From Polynucleobacter sp. AP-Sving-400A-A2 (lineage in GTDB: Bacteria; Pseudomonadota; Gammaproteobacteria; Burkholderiales; Burkholderiaceae): a stretch of DNA of 64,000 nt. The stretch lies in NCBI RefSeq assembly GCF_018688155.1, contig NZ_CP061312.1, positions 1,736,001 through 1,800,000 of the forward strand. Direction: 5' to 3'. This document shows positions 9,700 through 20,942 of the stretch, one piece after another; positions within the stretch are counted from its first letter, which is position 1; each line of letters opens with the position of its first letter. Below the pieces are notes generated by a model. That model was given only the letters and a program-made list of their open reading frames with translations. It was not told the DNA's origin and searched no databases. The position numbers were made by a program, and so were the translations under genes.

Positions 9700-11214
9700 A
9701 TGGCTAAAATGATTCCTATGAATATGGTGACCCCACCCCCCGAACTCGCGGCAATTACCGCCCTGCAATCCAAATTGGTATCGGCCTTGCGCCCTATCCT
9801 CCCCGAGCATGCCTTGCTGTGGGAGCCTGAGGACACGATTCCTTATGAATGCGATGGCCTCGCAGCCTATCGACGTATGCCCCTGGCAGTAGCCCTTCCG
9901 GAGACTGAGGAGCAGGTTGCTCAGATTCTGAAGACTTGCTTTGCGATGCAGGTGCCCATTGTCCCTCGTGGATCTGGCACTGGACTATCTGGTGGCGCTA
10001 TGCCTATATCCCAGGGCCTAGTGCTCTCACTCGCTAAACTCAAAAAGATCATCAATATTGATCCGTTCACCAGAACTGCAGTTGTGCAGCCAGGTGTTCG
10101 TAATTTAGCGATCTCCGAAGCGGTGGCTCATCTCGGACTGTATTACGCCCCAGATCCATCTTCACAGATCGCCTGCTCTATTGGCGGTAATGTGAATGAA
10201 AACTCGGGTGGTGTGCACTGCCTCAAATACGGTTTGACGCTTCACAACGTTTTGAAAGTGCGTGGCATCTTGATGAACGGTGAGATTGTGGAATTTGGCA
10301 GTCTTGCACCGGACTCCCCGGGACTCGATTTATTGGCAATCGTGATGGGTAGCGAGGGCATGCTTGCTGTAGTGACTGAGGTCACAGTAAAGCTAGTAGC
10401 TAAACCCAAATTGGCGCGCGTCATCATGGCTAGCTTTGACGATATTGAAAAGGGTGCTGATGCAGTAGCGGCCATCATTGCCGCCGGGATCATTCCAGCC
10501 GGCCTGGAGATGATGGACAAAGCGACCACTCGCGCAGTAGAAGAATTTGTTCATGCAGGATATGACCTTGAAGCCGAAACTATTCTGCTTTGCGAATCCG
10601 ACGGCACGCCTGAAGAGGTTGCAGAAGAGATTGAGCGCATGACAAAAGTTTTAGAGCAAGCTGGGGCTAGCGGTATTCAGATTTCTCAAAATGAAGCGGA
10701 GCGCCTGAAGTTTTGGAGTGGTCGTAAAAATGCTTTTCCAGCAGCCGGTCGCTTGGCTGCCGACTACTATTGCATGGATGGCACGATCCCACGCAGAAAT
10801 ATTGGCACCCTACTCAGACGGATACAGGGCATGGAAAAGAAATATGGCCTTGCCTGCTTAAATGTATTTCATGCGGGTGACGGCAATATGCATCCCCTCA
10901 TTTTGTTTAACGGCGCCGATCAAGAAGAGTGGCATCGTGCCGAAGAATTTGGTACTGAAATTTTAGAGGCTTGTGTTGAGCTTGATGGCACGATTACTGG
11001 TGAACACGGTGTTGGTATTGAAAAAATTAACTCCATGTGCGTTCAATTTGGTGAAGGTGAACGCGAATCATTTTGGGGTGTTAAATCCGCATTTGATCCA
11101 GAGCGACTATTGAATCCTGATAAGGCGATTCCTACTTTGAACCGTTGCGCTGAATATGGCCGTATGCGCATTAGTGGTGGCAACTTACCGCATCCTGAGT
11201 TGGAGCGTTTTTAA
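9700..11214 (+). CDS. glcD: Glycolate oxidase subunit GlcD (FAD-linked)
   Basis: The FAD-binding catalytic subunit of glycolate oxidase, which oxidises glycolate to glyoxylate and feeds electrons to the respiratory chain. It is 504 residues, close to E. coli GlcD (499). The FAD-binding PCMH signature VPRGSGTGLSGGAMP lies at residues 88-102, and the C-terminal vanillyl-alcohol-oxidase-type motifs FHAGDGNMHPLI and TGEHGVGIEK are present. Starts at residue 1 or 4 are both possible. An AGG at 9694-9696 supports one of these rather than the later methionines. It overlaps glcE by one base (TAATG), indicating translational coupling. Phytoplankton-derived glycolate is a plausible substrate in freshwater. 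Confidence 0.96.
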   Translation: MAKMIPMNMVTPPPELAAITALQSKLVSALRPILPEHALLWEPEDTIPYECDGLAAYRRMPLAVALPETEEQVAQILKTCFAMQVPIVPRGSGTGLSGGAMPISQGLVLSLAKLKKIINIDPFTRTAVVQPGVRNLAISEAVAHLGLYYAPDPSSQIACSIGGNVNENSGGVHCLKYGLTLHNVLKVRGILMNGEIVEFGSLAPDSPGLDLLAIVMGSEGMLAVVTEVTVKLVAKPKLARVIMASFDDIEKGADAVAAIIAAGIIPAGLEMMDKATTRAVEEFVHAGYDLEAETILLCESDGTPEEVAEEIERMTKVLEQAGASGIQISQNEAERLKFWSGRKNAFPAAGRLAADYYCMDGTIPRRNIGTLLRRIQGMEKKYGLACLNVFHAGDGNMHPLILFNGADQEEWHRAEEFGTEILEACVELDGTITGEHGVGIEKINSMCVQFGEGERESFWGVKSAFDPERLLNPDKAIPTLNRCAEYGRMRISGGNLPHPELERF

Positions 11215-12362
11215 TGTCAGCAACTAGCAGTGCAACTATTGATTTATTTCAAGAACAAATTCTGGTAGCAGTTAAAAACAAAACCCCTTTATCTATTGAG
11301 GGTGGCGGCACAAAGTCCTGGTATGGGAACGCCAACTCTTATGCCAAGCTAGATACCCGCACTTACTCCGGGATCTTGGAATACCAGCCTGAAGAGCTAG
11401 TGATTACTGCTTGCGCTGGTACACCGCTAAAAGAAATTGAAGCCGCTCTAGCCGATAAGAATCAAGTGCTGGCATTTGAGCCACCTCACTTTGGTGAGAG
11501 TGCGACCTTTGGTGGAGCGATTGCTGCAGGCTTGGCAGGCCCAGGACGCATTAGCGCTGGTAATTTACGTGATTTTGTTCTGGGTGCTCGCATCCTAGAC
11601 GGTAAGGGTCAAGATCTATCCTTTGGTGGCAAGGTGATGAAGAACGTTGCGGGATATGATGTCTCACGCTTATTACCTGGATCAATGGGGACCTTGTCGC
11701 TGTTGCTAGAAGCTTCTGTAAAAGTATTACCGCGACCAGCTGCTACAGCATCTCTTCGTTGCGATATTACCCAAGCACGTGCACTTCAACTTCTAAATGA
11801 ATGGGCAGGACAGCCATTACCACTCTCAGCGAGCTGCTGGATCGGTAGTTCAATCGGTGGTGACGGTGAGCTCACCATTCGCTTAGCCGGTGCAGCTGCT
11901 GCAGTCAAAGCGGCCATTCCGATCATGGGCGCAGCTGTCAATGCAAGCGAATTAGACCCTCAAGTAGCTTCAAAATTTTGGGCTGATTTGCGCGAACAGC
12001 AACTAGTTGTTTTTTCAAGCCTCAATGGTGATGAAACTTTATATCGTCTCGCACTTCCAGCCGCCTGCGGACCACTTGCCTTTGAAAATGTGAACGGTAA
12101 TATTGCTTTGGAATGGCATGGTCAGCAACGCTGGATAAAGGCGCTAGGTGATGATGCTACTTTTGCATCCATCAAAGCCTTAGCTAGCGCTCATGGCGGG
12201 CATGCAACTCGTTTTAAACAAGGAAGTAATATTGACTCAGGCGCACAACGCTTTACTCTTCTGAGTGAGCAAGCACACTCCACTGCTTTAGAGGCAGTAC
12301 AAGCGCGCCTCAGAAATGCCTTTGATCCAGCAGGCATATTTGCTACTTCACGCCTTCCCTAA
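11214..12362 (+). CDS. glcE: Glycolate oxidase subunit GlcE (FAD-binding)
   Basis: The second FAD-binding subunit of the GlcDEF complex, 382 residues. A PCMH-type FAD domain is visible at the N-terminus (SIEGGGTKSWYGN near residues 24-36), with KNVAGYDVSRLLPGSMGTL near residue 142 as the second flavin-contact stretch. It lacks the long C-terminal catalytic region of GlcD, as usual for GlcE. Its ATG overlaps the glcD stop codon and glcF begins 20 bases after its own stop, so the three subunits are made from one message. Confidence 0.95.
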   Translation: MSATSSATIDLFQEQILVAVKNKTPLSIEGGGTKSWYGNANSYAKLDTRTYSGILEYQPEELVITACAGTPLKEIEAALADKNQVLAFEPPHFGESATFGGAIAAGLAGPGRISAGNLRDFVLGARILDGKGQDLSFGGKVMKNVAGYDVSRLLPGSMGTLSLLLEASVKVLPRPAATASLRCDITQARALQLLNEWAGQPLPLSASCWIGSSIGGDGELTIRLAGAAAAVKAAIPIMGAAVNASELDPQVASKFWADLREQQLVVFSSLNGDETLYRLALPAACGPLAFENVNGNIALEWHGQQRWIKALGDDATFASIKALASAHGGHATRFKQGSNIDSGAQRFTLLSEQAHSTALEAVQARLRNAFDPAGIFATSRLP

Positions 12363-12382
12363 GTATCTTTTTTAGCGCCCTT

Positions 12383-13663
12383 ATGCAAACTCAACTAGCC
12401 CCCCAATTTGCCAATACTCCTGAGGGTATTGAAGCTGCCAGAATTCTTGGCAAATGCGTGCACTGCGGCTTCTGCACTGCCACATGCCCCACCTATCAAT
12501 TACTTGGTGATGAGCTCGATGGTCCTCGAGGTCGCATCTACCTCATCAAGCAAATGGCGGAGGGCCAAGCCCCCACTGAAAAAACACGTCTGCATTTAGA
12601 TCGCTGCCTGACTTGCCGCAATTGTGAAAGCACTTGTCCAAGCGGTGTGCAATATGGCAACTTAGTCGATATTGGTCGCAAGTGGGCAGAAGAAAATACT
12701 CCCGAGCGTCCTCTTGGGCAGCGTCTCACCCGCTGGGCCTTGAAAGAGGGTTTAACCAGCCCTAAGTTATTTAATTCAGCAATGGCGATTGGCCGCTTAG
12801 TTCGTCCACTCATGCCGACTGGTATCCAGCGCAAGATTCCGGAAGCTAAAAACAAAGCGCTCAATATCAATACAGATCCCTATGCAAGGCCGCAGACCAG
12901 CCACTCACGCAAGATGCTATTGCTCGAGGGCTGCGTCCAACCTGGCATGCTGCCAAACATCAACTCAGCAACAGCACGTGTTTTAGATGCCCTCAAGATT
13001 CAGTTAATTTCCGCACCTAATGCCACTTGCTGTGGTGCATTGCGCCACCACCTAAACGATCAAGCGGGTGGCCTAGAAAATGCCAAACAAAATATTGATG
13101 CCTGGTGGCCGCAAGTTGAGCAAGGTGTTGAAGCTATTGTGATGACCGCTTCTGGTTGTGGTGTGATGGTCAAAGACTATGGTCATCTACTTTCGAATGA
13201 TTCCCAGTACGCTGTTAAGGCCAAGACCATCTCCGCTCTCACTAAAGATATTTCAGAAATCTTGCCAGCACTTCAGGAAGAGCTCGTTACCCTAGTGGGT
13301 GCCGATCCAAAACCTGGCGTGGTCTATCACCCTCCCTGCACACTGCAACATGGCCAACAAATTCGCGGCAAGGTAGAGGGTCTTTTGGCCGGTATTGGCA
13401 TAGGAGCGCGCCTATGTGCTGATAGCCACCTCTGCTGCGGCTCCGCTGGAACCTATTCGGTAACCCAGCCAGAACTCTCAGAACAATTACGTCATAACAA
13501 ATTGACTCATCTCAATGCTGCTTGCGAAGAGTCTGGCGCACAAGTCATTGTCTCCGGAAATATTGGTTGCATCACTCATCTTCAACAAGATGACAATCCA
13601 GTAATACATTGGATTGAGATTGTTGACCAACTCATTAGTCAAAAAAACCGAATCCAATCATGA
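12383..13663 (+). CDS. glcF: Glycolate oxidase iron-sulfur subunit GlcF
   Basis: The iron-sulfur electron-transfer subunit of glycolate oxidase, 426 residues. Two [4Fe-4S] binding motifs are visible: Cys25, 28, 31, 35 (CVHCGFCTATCP) and Cys75, 78, 81, 85 (CLTCRNCESTCP). Two CCG-type cysteine-rich domains follow, marked by TCCGALRHH and LCCGSAGTYS, of the type that carries a further cluster in heterodisulfide-reductase-like proteins. The stop overlaps the start of yggS (ATGA), so the following PLP protein is coupled to glycolate oxidation. Confidence 0.96.
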   Translation: MQTQLAPQFANTPEGIEAARILGKCVHCGFCTATCPTYQLLGDELDGPRGRIYLIKQMAEGQAPTEKTRLHLDRCLTCRNCESTCPSGVQYGNLVDIGRKWAEENTPERPLGQRLTRWALKEGLTSPKLFNSAMAIGRLVRPLMPTGIQRKIPEAKNKALNINTDPYARPQTSHSRKMLLLEGCVQPGMLPNINSATARVLDALKIQLISAPNATCCGALRHHLNDQAGGLENAKQNIDAWWPQVEQGVEAIVMTASGCGVMVKDYGHLLSNDSQYAVKAKTISALTKDISEILPALQEELVTLVGADPKPGVVYHPPCTLQHGQQIRGKVEGLLAGIGIGARLCADSHLCCGSAGTYSVTQPELSEQLRHNKLTHLNAACEESGAQVIVSGNIGCITHLQQDDNPVIHWIEIVDQLISQKNRIQS

Positions 13664-14385
13664 GTCAAGTCACCACTAACCTCATGATAGTAAGGCAGCG
13701 ACTGGAGTTAGCGGCCTTGGCAGCTAAACGTGAGCCCGAAGACATCCAACTACTTGCTGTCAGCAAAACTTTTCCCGCTATAGCGGTTGAGGAGGCTATG
13801 CATGTTGGGCAAACTGCTTTTGGTGAAAATTATGTCCAAGAAGGCGTTGAAAAAATTCAGCAGCTTGCAAAATTGCGCCCTTGGCTAGAGTGGCATTTTA
13901 TTGGCCCACTACAAAGTAATAAGACACGTGATGTTGCGGAACACTTTGACTGGGTACACAGTATTGATCGTATCAAAATTGCAGAACGCCTTTCTACTCA
14001 ACGTGGAGAATTTTCTAACTTAGAACCATTGCAGGTTTGCGTTCAAATTAATGTCAGCGAAGAAGATAGCAAAAGTGGTATTTCTCTCGAAGAGGTAGAC
14101 GCTCTTTGCGATGCGATCTCCAAATTACCTAATTTAGTTCTTCGTGGACTCATGGCTATCCCTGCACCCAGCGATGATGTCAACCAACAACGTCAATCTT
14201 TTGCTGCTGTTCGAGAATGCTTTGTCGGAATTAAGGCAAAGCATATTGGTGATGCTGGGTATGATTTCTTTGATACGCTCTCGATGGGAATGTCTGATGA
14301 TTTAGAGGCCGCAGTCACTGAAGGCAGCACCATGGTACGTGTAGGTAGCGCCATTTTTGGGAAGCGCGATAAGATCAAGACATGA
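13660..14385 (+). CDS. yggS: YggS/PLPBP-family PLP homeostasis protein
   Basis: A 241-residue alanine-racemase-fold protein of the YggS/PROSC family. It binds pyridoxal 5'-phosphate and keeps vitamin B6 and amino/keto acid pools balanced, with no well-established enzymatic reaction. The Schiff-base lysine is Lys36 in LLAVSKTFPA. GENYVQEG, WHFIGPLQSNK and the C-terminal LSMGMSDDLEAAV...VRVGSAIFG are the family landmarks. It overlaps glcF and proC by four bases each. The yggS-proC pairing is widespread in bacteria; its attachment to glcDEF is a local arrangement. Confidence 0.95.
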   Translation: MSQVTTNLMIVRQRLELAALAAKREPEDIQLLAVSKTFPAIAVEEAMHVGQTAFGENYVQEGVEKIQQLAKLRPWLEWHFIGPLQSNKTRDVAEHFDWVHSIDRIKIAERLSTQRGEFSNLEPLQVCVQINVSEEDSKSGISLEEVDALCDAISKLPNLVLRGLMAIPAPSDDVNQQRQSFAAVRECFVGIKAKHIGDAGYDFFDTLSMGMSDDLEAAVTEGSTMVRVGSAIFGKRDKIKT

Positions 14386-15242
14386 GCACACAACAAACAA
14401 AACCAAATGCCCACATCACCTTCATTGGTGGCGGCAACATGGGTCGCGCATTAATTAGCGGCTTACTAGCTAATGGTTTTGAGGCCAATCAACTTTCTGT
14501 AGTTGAGGCCAATGCCAGCACTGGCTTGCAGTTGCATCAAGATTTCGGTGTGCAGATCATTAGCGCTTTGGATCAAATTGCTTTTGACTTCTCCAAAAAC
14601 AATGTTGTGGTCATGGCGATTAAGCCCCAAGACTTTAACGTAGTAGCCAAGTCTTTGAGTGCAAAACTTAAACATGCTACTGAACCAGGTCCACTCATTC
14701 TCAGCATTGCCGCCGGTATTCGCCTTAAGGATATGAGTCGCTGGCTTGATCATGAGCGTTGCGTACGTGCAATGCCTAATACCCCAGCATTAATTGGTAA
14801 GGGTATTACTGGCCTATTCGCTGATGCTGCCGTCAATACTGCCGACCGCGCCTTGGCAGAAACTATTTGTAATGCAGTTGGTCAAGCGGTCTGGGTGAAT
14901 GAAGAAAAACTCATGGATGCAGTTACTGCTGTTTCTGGAAGCGGTCCCGCCTACGTTTTTGCGTTCTTAGAGGCTATGCAATCGAGTGGCGAGAAACTGG
15001 GGCTGGACTCGGCTACCGCTCGCAAACTTGCCTACGCCACTTTAGAGGGTGCAACACAATTAGCACATAACTCAGATGAGCATGCAGGTGTGCTGCGTGA
15101 ACGGGTCACCTCCAAGGGTGGCACTACTGCTGCTGCACTAGATATGCTAAAGCAACTCGATTGGCATGGTGCGCTTGAAAAAGCAATTGATGCTGCCAGT
15201 CAACGTGGTAAAGCCATGGGTGATGAATTAGGTAAGACCTAA
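14382..15242 (+). CDS. proC: Pyrroline-5-carboxylate reductase
   Basis: ProC reduces 1-pyrroline-5-carboxylate to proline with NAD(P)H, the last step of proline synthesis. It is 286 residues. The Rossmann fold GGGNMGRA starts at about residue 15. [17 protein letters not shown] and the C-terminal [15 protein letters not shown] signature are present. The start overlaps the yggS stop (ATGA). The last 15 bases overlap the convergent ubiA gene, and no terminator is visible between them. Confidence 0.97.
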   Translation: MSTQQTKPNAHITFIGGGNMGRALISGLLANGFEANQLSVVEANASTGLQLHQDFGVQIISALDQIAFDFSKNNVVVMAIKPQDFNVVAKSLSAKLKHATEPGPLILSIAAGIRLKDMSRWLDHERCVRAMPNTPALIGKGITGLFADAAVNTADRALAETICNAVGQAVWVNEEKLMDAVTAVSGSGPAYVFAFLEAMQSSGEKLGLDSATARKLAYATLEGATQLAHNSDEHAGVLRERVTSKGGTTAAALDMLKQLDWHGALEKAIDAASQRGKAMGDELGKT

Positions 15243-16079
15243 TAAGATTCCCAGAAATAGGAATCCGCCCAACCAATTGTTGTGGCGAAATGCCTTAAAA
15301 CAATCTTCCCGCTTGCGACTAGCCACTAACTTCAGGTGATACACAGCACAAGCTATAGCAAAGCTCCAACCCACCCAAAAGTAATTATTGAGATTGGCTA
15401 GTTGAGCGACCCAAATCTGACTCAGAAATAGCATGCCGTAACTCAGGGCAATCGCTAAAACATCAAACCGACCAAAGGTAATAGCCGAGGTGCGCAAACC
15501 CAAACGTAAATCATCATCTCGATCCACCATGGCGTAGGCCGTATCGTAAGCAATCGCCCAGAAAATATTGCCAACAAATAAAATCCAAGCTTCCATTGGA
15601 ATGAAACCCAACACAGCGGCATAGGCCATCGGAATTCCAAAGCCAAATGCAATACCAAGGACTGCTTGCGGAATAGCAAAGAAACGTTTGGTGAAAGGAT
15701 AAATAATCCCAACTGCCAAGGCAAAGAAAGAGAGCTCTTGAGTTAAGGCATTGAGGGGTTGAATGAGTAAGTAGGCTATCAATGCCAAAGTGGCTGCCAC
15801 GGCCAGCGCCTCTTTTCCAGTAATCTTGCCACTGGTAATGGGGCGATCTTTGGTTCTCAATACATGACGATCAAAATCTTGATCCGCATAGTCATTCATA
15901 GCGCACCCGGCACTACGCATTAAAAATGTTCCTAAGATAAAAATAATAAGTAGATGCCAATCAGGAAAACCGCTACTGGCTAGCCAAAGTGCCCATAAAG
16001 TTGGCCACAATAAAAGTAACGTTCCGATTGGTTTATCCAGACGGATTAGGTAAGCGTAAGCAAGGATACGATCGCGCAT
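15228..16079 (-). CDS. ubiA: 4-hydroxybenzoate polyprenyltransferase
   Basis: UbiA attaches the polyprenyl tail to 4-hydroxybenzoate in ubiquinone synthesis at the inner membrane. It is 283 residues with about eight to nine membrane helices. The first aspartate-rich motif is [12 protein letters not shown] at residues 62-72, and the second is the [14 protein letters not shown] stretch. Both bind the magnesium-diphosphate of the prenyl donor. It is convergent with proC (15-base overlap) and follows recG on the same strand after 48 bases. Confidence 0.96.
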   Translation of the reverse strand: MRDRILAYAYLIRLDKPIGTLLLLWPTLWALWLASSGFPDWHLLIIFILGTFLMRSAGCAMNDYADQDFDRHVLRTKDRPITSGKITGKEALAVAATLALIAYLLIQPLNALTQELSFFALAVGIIYPFTKRFFAIPQAVLGIAFGFGIPMAYAAVLGFIPMEAWILFVGNIFWAIAYDTAYAMVDRDDDLRLGLRTSAITFGRFDVLAIALSYGMLFLSQIWVAQLANLNNYFWVGWSFAIACAVYHLKLVASRKREDCFKAFRHNNWLGGFLFLGILLGLT

Positions 16080-16127
16080 CAGATCAATAGTCTTTCTTTA
16101 TTTGCAATCATAGTCATAGTGCAATTA

Positions 16128-18224
16128 TCAAGCTTTTAAAAACTCAGTGCGAGAGCCAAGCCAACGCTCCAGATGTCTTTCCACCAAGTCACCATGCTCA
16201 GCTAGTAGACGCTCTGCCGCTGTCTGAGCCAACTCAATCAGCCAGGCATCCCGTTGCAGGTCGACAAATCGCAACATCGCATCCCCAGATTGTTTAGCGC
16301 CTAATAATTCCCCAGGGCCACGAAGCGACAAATCGCGCTCTGCGATTACGAATCCGTCTGACGTTTCTCGTAAGGTCTGTAGGCGCTCTTTAGCAGCCAT
16401 GGATAGTGGCTCCGCATACATCAAGATACAGACTGAATCAGCGGAACCGCGCCCAACACGTCCACGCAACTGATGAATCTGCGCATAGCCAAAACGTTCT
16501 GCATGCTCGATCACCATGAGTGCTGCATTAGGCACATCCACCCCAACTTCAATCACGGTAGTCGCCACTAGCAGCTGGATTTCATTAGCCTTGAAAGCTG
16601 CCATCACTGCAGCCTTTTCCTCACTCTTTAGACGCCCATGCACTAGACCAACCTTAAAGTTCGGAAGTGCTTGTGTGAGCTGCTCAAAACTTTCAACTGC
16701 TGTTTGTAATTGCAAGACTTCAGACTCTTCAATCAAAGGACAAACCCAATACGCTTGTAGCCCCTTTGCCAACCAATCATGTAATCCACCAATTACCTCA
16801 TCCCTACGCGCTGCCTTCACTACCTTAGTAGCAATTGGTTTTCGGCCGGGAGGTAATTCATCTATTACAGAAACGTCCAAGTCGGCGTAATAGGTCATTG
16901 CCAGAGTCCGTGGAATCGGAGTAGCCGACATCATCAATTGGTGGCAATAAAACAGTTCCGAGCCAACCCGTTGCTGAATCTCTAAACGCTGTCTCACGCC
17001 AAAACGGTGTTGCTCATCAATGACTGCTAAACCCAACTTTGCAAAACTTACCTTGTCCTGAATAAGTGCATGTGTACCAATAATGAGTTGAGCCTCACCG
17101 CTCTCAATCATTTCTTGTGCGAGTCGTTTTTCCTTAGCTTTCAAGCTGCCAGAGAGCCACGCAATCTTCACCCCTAAGGGACCAAACCACTCCTGCATTT
17201 TGAGATAGTGTTGCTCTGCCAGAATTTCTGTCGGCGCCATGATGGCAGCTTGATAGCCATGATCCATGGCACGCGCAGCGGCTAATGCTGCAATCACCGT
17301 TTTGCCACTACCAACATCACCCTGTAATAAACGATTCATTGGAAAGGTATTTGATAAATCAGGTCCAATCTCCGACCAAACACGCGCCTGAGCGCCTGTC
17401 AGCTCGAAGGGCAAGACAGTCAGCAAGCCATCTTCAATACTGTTTTTTGTTTTGCTTGTCTTACTGAGATTACTTGCCTGCTTCTCCTTCACAAAACTAG
17501 GAGCACGTCTTTCTCTCCGAATAGCATGTGCCCGCTTTAAAGAAATCTGCTGGGCGAGCAATTCTTCAAACTGCACACGCCGCCAAGCGGGATGAGTACG
17601 CTCTAAAAGTGATTGGGTATTGGCATCAGCAGGTGGCTGATGCAAATAAGTAATTGCATCTTGCAGCGGTGGCCAATCATTTTTCGGCAGAATTTCTGCC
17701 ATGAGTTTGGTGGGTAAAAATTCCGCCAAACTCTCTTTGAGGCTAGCATCCTGGAGAGCCTTGAGCACTGCCTTGCGAATAATAGTTTGTGAGATTCCAG
17801 CGCTGGCTGGATAGACCGGAGTCAAACTCGCCGGCAAGGGTGCTTCTGGAATAACTGCACGCACAGTAGGGTGAACTATCTCCGCACCTTGATAGCCCTC
17901 TCGAATTTCACCCCGCACACGAATATGACTACCGACTGCCATTTGTTTTTGCTGGCTAGGATAAAAATTGAGAAAACGCAGTTGCAACGAAGCAGTCTCA
18001 TCTTCAATCGTGACCAGGAGCTGCCTTCTGGGGCGAAACGTCACCTGACTACGAATGACAACACCCTGAGTCTGAATCGAATGAAATCTTCCCAGACCTA
18101 AGGCCTTCTCAATGGTAAAGAGCTCAGTCTCATCCTCGTAGCGATTGGGCAGGTGCAAAGCAAGTGCCATAGGGCTGTTTAAACCCATCTTTTCGAGTGC
18201 AGTTGGCGGTCGCTTAGTCGTCAT
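16128..18224 (-). CDS. recG: ATP-dependent DNA helicase RecG
   Basis: RecG remodels stalled replication forks and branch-migrates recombination intermediates. Landmarks: an N-terminal wedge/OB domain with HLPNRYEDET near residue 23, the Walker A box GDVGSGKTVIA, the DEQH helicase box DEQHRFGVRQR, and the C-terminal motif VI region QLRGRVGRG. The 698-residue form starting at 18224 (MTTKRPPTALEKMGL) was chosen. The 28 extra residues of the longer frame would overlap queA and do not resemble RecG. Only 30 bases separate it from divergent queA. Confidence 0.95.
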   Translation of the reverse strand: MTTKRPPTALEKMGLNSPMALALHLPNRYEDETELFTIEKALGLGRFHSIQTQGVVIRSQVTFRPRRQLLVTIEDETASLQLRFLNFYPSQQKQMAVGSHIRVRGEIREGYQGAEIVHPTVRAVIPEAPLPASLTPVYPASAGISQTIIRKAVLKALQDASLKESLAEFLPTKLMAEILPKNDWPPLQDAITYLHQPPADANTQSLLERTHPAWRRVQFEELLAQQISLKRAHAIRRERRAPSFVKEKQASNLSKTSKTKNSIEDGLLTVLPFELTGAQARVWSEIGPDLSNTFPMNRLLQGDVGSGKTVIAALAAARAMDHGYQAAIMAPTEILAEQHYLKMQEWFGPLGVKIAWLSGSLKAKEKRLAQEMIESGEAQLIIGTHALIQDKVSFAKLGLAVIDEQHRFGVRQRLEIQQRVGSELFYCHQLMMSATPIPRTLAMTYYADLDVSVIDELPPGRKPIATKVVKAARRDEVIGGLHDWLAKGLQAYWVCPLIEESEVLQLQTAVESFEQLTQALPNFKVGLVHGRLKSEEKAAVMAAFKANEIQLLVATTVIEVGVDVPNAALMVIEHAERFGYAQIHQLRGRVGRGSADSVCILMYAEPLSMAAKERLQTLRETSDGFVIAERDLSLRGPGELLGAKQSGDAMLRFVDLQRDAWLIELAQTAAERLLAEHGDLVERHLERWLGSRTEFLKA

Positions 18225-18254
18225 CGTTAAAATCCAATACCTGATGGTAATGCT

Positions 18255-20455
<2,201 letters not shown>

Positions 20456-20590
20456 TAGCCCTAGGGGCGTAAATAAGCGCTCAAAGCCCCATACAGTTTA
20501 GAATTGCGGGTTTACGGCTTCGCTTTAAAAGCCTAAAACTGAAGCAGTTTCTTGAAGCAGTTTTCAACTGGTAATTAATGGAGGTTTTGT

Positions 20591-20917
20591 ATGTGGATTA
20601 GTAACGCTTTTGCCCAGGCTCCAGCCGCGGGTGCAGACTCTGGTGGCTTGATGAGCTTCCTTCCCCTTGTGTTGATGTTTGCAGTGTTGTACTTCATCAT
20701 GATTCGCCCACAAATGAAGCGTCAAAAAGAAACTAAAGCAATGCTGGAGTCTCTTTCTGTTGGCGACGAGGTAGTCACTGTTGGCGGCATCATCGGCAAA
20801 GTCACTGCGTTAAAAGACCAGGTAGTGACTGTTGAAATTGCTACTGGTACTGAAGTGCAAATGCAAAAAGGTGCCATCACAACAGTATTGCCAAAAGGCT
20901 CAATGAAGTCTGCTTAA
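20591..20917 (+). CDS. yajC: Sec translocon accessory subunit YajC
   Basis: A 108-residue inner-membrane protein of the SecDF-YajC complex that assists protein export. One membrane helix at residues 20-40 (MSFLPLVLMFAVLYFIMI) is followed by the conserved RPQMKRQKE and the small cytoplasmic domain with VGDEVVTVGGI. A good Shine-Dalgarno (GGAGG, 20580-20584) lies upstream of the ATG. secD starts 25 bases downstream. Confidence 0.96.
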   Translation: MWISNAFAQAPAAGADSGGLMSFLPLVLMFAVLYFIMIRPQMKRQKETKAMLESLSVGDEVVTVGGIIGKVTALKDQVVTVEIATGTEVQMQKGAITTVLPKGSMKSA

Positions 20918-20942
20918 TACGCTTGTTTAAAAGTATCTCAAT

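Noticed and set aside
9682..9810. N-terminal extension of the cobalamin adenosyltransferase by 43 residues
   Set aside because: It overlaps glcD on the other strand and is not part of the PduO family.
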